Below are positions 5,449-6,949 of a stretch of DNA of 6,949 nt, piece by piece. Below the pieces are notes generated by a model. The model ran no database searches. It was given only the letters and a program-made list of their open reading frames with translations, and was not told the origin of the DNA. How positions within the stretch are numbered: the first letter of the stretch is position 1; each line of letters starts with the position of its first letter. The stretch is taken from positions 1 to 6,949 of the forward strand of contig JAKMFG010000273.1 in the NCBI GenBank assembly GCA_022425565.1. Reading direction: 5' to 3'. Source of the stretch: Alphaproteobacteria bacterium (GTDB lineage Bacteria; Pseudomonadota; Alphaproteobacteria; Puniceispirillales; Puniceispirillaceae). The position numbers and the translations under genes are program-made.

Positions 5449-6393
5449 TCAGCTCTTGAACTGCTTTTCAACCATATCCATCACCTGCATCGCCGGCAGG
5501 CACTGGGCAAGGCTGGAATTGGGCTCGCGGCCCTCGCGGATGGCGGCTACGAATTCGCGGTCGATCAGCTCGATCCCGTTGGTCGACACATCGACATTGC
5601 TGACATCAATCTGGTTGTCGCGGCCGTCGAACAGGTCATCATAGCGGGCCATATAGGTGTTGTTGTCGCAGATATAGCGGAAGAAGGTGCCCAGCGGGCC
5701 GTCATTGTTGAAGGACAATGACAGGGTGCAGATCTTGCCGCTTGGCGTCTTCATGATGATCGCCATGTCCATGGCGATGCCTAGCTCCGGATGTATCGGT
5801 CCCTGTACGCCGTGAACCTCGGTGACCATTTCGCCGGTCTGGTACATGAACAGGTCGATCGTATGGCAGGCATGGTGCCATAGCAGATGGTCGGTCCAGC
5901 TACGGGGGCTGCCATCTGCACTGATGTTCTTGCGGCGGAAGAAATAGGTCTGAACATCCATCTGCTGGATCGACAGCTCGCCGGCGCTGATGAGGTTGTG
6001 GACATATTGATGTGACGGGTTGAAGCGCCGTACATGGCCGGCCATCGCGACAAGGCCTGTTTCCTTTTGCTTGGCGACCAGCGCTTGGGAATCAGCAAGG
6101 CTGTCTGCCATCGGAATCTCGATTAGCACATGCTTGCCGGCATCCATCGCTGCAAGGCCCTGTTCGGCATGCATGCCTGTCGGCGTGGCCAGAACAACAG
6201 CGTCAATCTCCGGCATGGCGAGGCTTTCGGCAAGTTCAGTGGTCGTATGGGGAATGCCATAACCAGCCGCAAGCTCCTGCGTTGGCTCAAGGCGCCGCCC
6301 GACAAGCGACACAACCTCGACCCCGTCGATCAGCTTCAGCGCATCAAGGTGCTTTTTGCCAAAGGCGCCGCCACCGGCAAGACAGATTTTCAT
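5449..6393 (-). CDS. ligC: 4-carboxy-2-hydroxymuconate-6-semialdehyde dehydrogenase (LigC-like, Gfo/Idh/MocA family)
   Basis: This 314-residue NAD(P)-dependent oxidoreductase oxidises the hemiacetal of the protocatechuate 4,5-ring-cleavage product to 2-pyrone-4,6-dicarboxylate. The Rossmann loop GGGAFGKKH (7-15) opens the protein. The family EKP motif appears as EIP (92-94) in GKHVLIEIPMADS, followed by GHVRRFNPSHQY (119-130). The segments MDVQTYFFRRKN (145-156), SWTDHLLWHHACHTIDLF (165-182), VQGPIHPELGIAMDM (196-210) and SLSFNNDGPLGTFFRYICDN (225-244) match the Sphingobium LigC sequence as I remember it almost word for word. This separates it from generic sugar dehydrogenases of the family. 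The start at 6393 is chosen because the Rossmann strand begins at MKICLAGGG and GGAG lies eight bases upstream. A start at 6450 would add 19 atypical residues and run into the preceding gene. The LigJ-like gene follows after 23 bases. Confidence 0.9.
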   Translation of the reverse strand: MKICLAGGGAFGKKHLDALKLIDGVEVVSLVGRRLEPTQELAAGYGIPHTTTELAESLAMPEIDAVVLATPTGMHAEQGLAAMDAGKHVLIEIPMADSLADSQALVAKQKETGLVAMAGHVRRFNPSHQYVHNLISAGELSIQQMDVQTYFFRRKNISADGSPRSWTDHLLWHHACHTIDLFMYQTGEMVTEVHGVQGPIHPELGIAMDMAIIMKTPSGKICTLSLSFNNDGPLGTFFRYICDNNTYMARYDDLFDGRDNQIDVSNVDVSTNGIELIDREFVAAIREGREPNSSLAQCLPAMQVMDMVEKQFKS

Positions 6394-6401
6394 GGGTTCG
6401 G

Positions 6402-6405
6402 CTCC
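6402..6405 (-). promoter_or_regulatory. Ribosome binding site that decides the ligC-like start
   Basis: GGAG on the minus strand lies eight bases before the ATG at 6393, in the 28-base gap after the DUF1932 gene. It supports the short form of the protein over the in-frame start at 6450. Confidence 0.55.
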
Positions 6406-6421
6406 GTTCCGTATCTTCGGT

Positions 6422-6949
6422 CTATTCGCCCCTGTTAAGGGCCTGTTCAATCAGGGTCAGTTGTTCGGCAAGCGGTGTGCCGGAATCCAGTGACAGGTCC
6501 AGCGCGCCCATTTCCTCTTCCCAGGAAATGGTGCCGGTTGTCATCGCCGGTGCCACATCGAGCCCGCGAAGGGTTTTTGCCACCTCGCGCATTTCGGCGG
6601 CGCGGCGGATGCCATGCGCCGTCATGCGTTCCATGTTGTAGGCGGTCTGCTCGGCCCAGCCAAGCCCGCCTTCCGAGGCGTCCAGCGAGTTCGCAACTTC
6701 CTCGGCGACGCCGGCGCGTGCCGCGGCGCGGAAACATTCGACTGTCAGCGCCTCCATACCTTTGACCATGACGGAGCGCAGCATTTTGATGGTCGAGGCG
6801 CGGCCGATCTCATCACCGACGAAACGTGGGCGCAGACCGGCGGCGGCAAGGCGCGCGGCGACAGCTTCCGGGTCCGGGGCGGCGGCCAGCATCGGCGTTT
6901 CATGACCGCGAGCCTCAATCGGCGCCATCACCGCGACATCGACATAGAC
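6422..6949 (-). CDS. Beta-hydroxyacid dehydrogenase-like NAD(P)-dependent oxidoreductase with DUF1932-type C-terminal domain (5' end cut by window edge)
   Basis: The frame is open to the right edge, so the 175 visible residues are the C-terminal part. The N-terminal Rossmann domain lies outside. The first residues VYVDVAVMAP resemble the end of the Rossmann domain in 6-phosphogluconate / 3-hydroxyisobutyrate dehydrogenase relatives. GDEIGRASTIKMLRS (visible residues 45-59) matches the catalytic-lysine segment with Lys55; the Asn usually four residues after that Lys is Ser. KGMEALTVECFRAA onward is an all-helical domain typical of DUF1932 proteins. A GTG at 6931 is internal, not a start. The gene ends 28 bases before the LigC-like gene and is probably co-transcribed. 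It is not one of the classical lig pathway enzymes I know, so its substrate is unassigned; oxidation or reduction of a hydroxy or keto acid is the family expectation. Confidence 0.78.
   Translation of the reverse strand, partial: VYVDVAVMAPIEARGHETPMLAAAPDPEAVAARLAAAGLRPRFVGDEIGRASTIKMLRSVMVKGMEALTVECFRAAARAGVAEEVANSLDASEGGLGWAEQTAYNMERMTAHGIRRAAEMREVAKTLRGLDVAPAMTTGTISWEEEMGALDLSLDSGTPLAEQLTLIEQALNRGE

Noticed and set aside
4322..5644. Plus-strand open frame of 440 codons across the FAH-family start, ligJ and the end of ligC
   Set aside because: It is antisense to three well-supported genes, spans their boundaries, and shows no recognisable motif. Long antisense frames are common in GC-rich DNA.
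5449..6393. Generic inositol or sugar dehydrogenase annotation for the Gfo/Idh/MocA protein
   Set aside because: The family motif EIP, the FFRRKN and LLWHHACHTIDLF segments and the ligJ neighbour all point specifically to LigC.
6394..6450. Upstream ATG of the ligC-like frame at 6450
   Set aside because: It would add 19 residues before the Rossmann strand and overlap the preceding gene. The ATG at 6393 has a good ribosome binding site and the expected N-terminus.
6929..6931. GTG at 6931 as start of the DUF1932 gene
   Set aside because: The frame is open to the window edge and the residues before it (VYVDVA) match the family, so the gene continues outside the window.

Overview
The window looks like compact, GC-rich bacterial chromosome, most likely from an alphaproteobacterium. 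This is judged by eye from the GC-rich third codon positions, the short gaps between genes and the close resemblance of two proteins to Sphingobium lignin-pathway enzymes recalled from memory. No mobile element, CRISPR array, tRNA or rRNA was seen. No gap between genes exceeds about 110 bases, so almost everything is coding.

Left half, plus strand (about 1-3653): the last few codons of a probable upstream gene overlap the start of a proline racemase-family enzyme of the Ser/Cys type (trans-3-hydroxy-L-proline dehydratase / 4-hydroxyproline epimerase-like). Two PLP enzymes follow: a class V aminotransferase-fold protein of the VC1184 type without the desulfurase cysteine, then a MalY/PatB-type fold-type I lyase/aminotransferase. 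All three should act at the alpha or beta carbon of amino acids. Their shared substrate is unknown. A perfect 14-bp palindrome sits just before the ribosome binding site of the third gene.

Right half, minus strand (6949 down to 3663): four genes in one direction, with gaps of 28, 23 and 62 bases. In transcription order they are a truncated beta-hydroxyacid dehydrogenase with a DUF1932-type C-terminal domain; LigC-like 4-carboxy-2-hydroxymuconate-6-semialdehyde dehydrogenase; LigJ-like 4-oxalomesaconate hydratase; and a fumarylacetoacetate hydrolase (FAH)-fold protein. LigC and LigJ catalyse non-consecutive steps of the protocatechuate 4,5-cleavage pathway. LigC makes 2-pyrone-4,6-dicarboxylate; LigJ hydrates 4-oxalomesaconate to 4-carboxy-4-hydroxy-2-oxoadipate, which an aldolase splits to pyruvate and oxaloacetate. 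The dioxygenase (LigAB), pyrone hydrolase (LigI), isomerase (LigU) and aldolase (LigK) are not in the window. The FAH-fold protein and the DUF1932 dehydrogenase are not standard members of the pathway and are its most interesting unknowns.

The two gene groups converge and their stop codons are only 9 bases apart, with no evident terminator between them.
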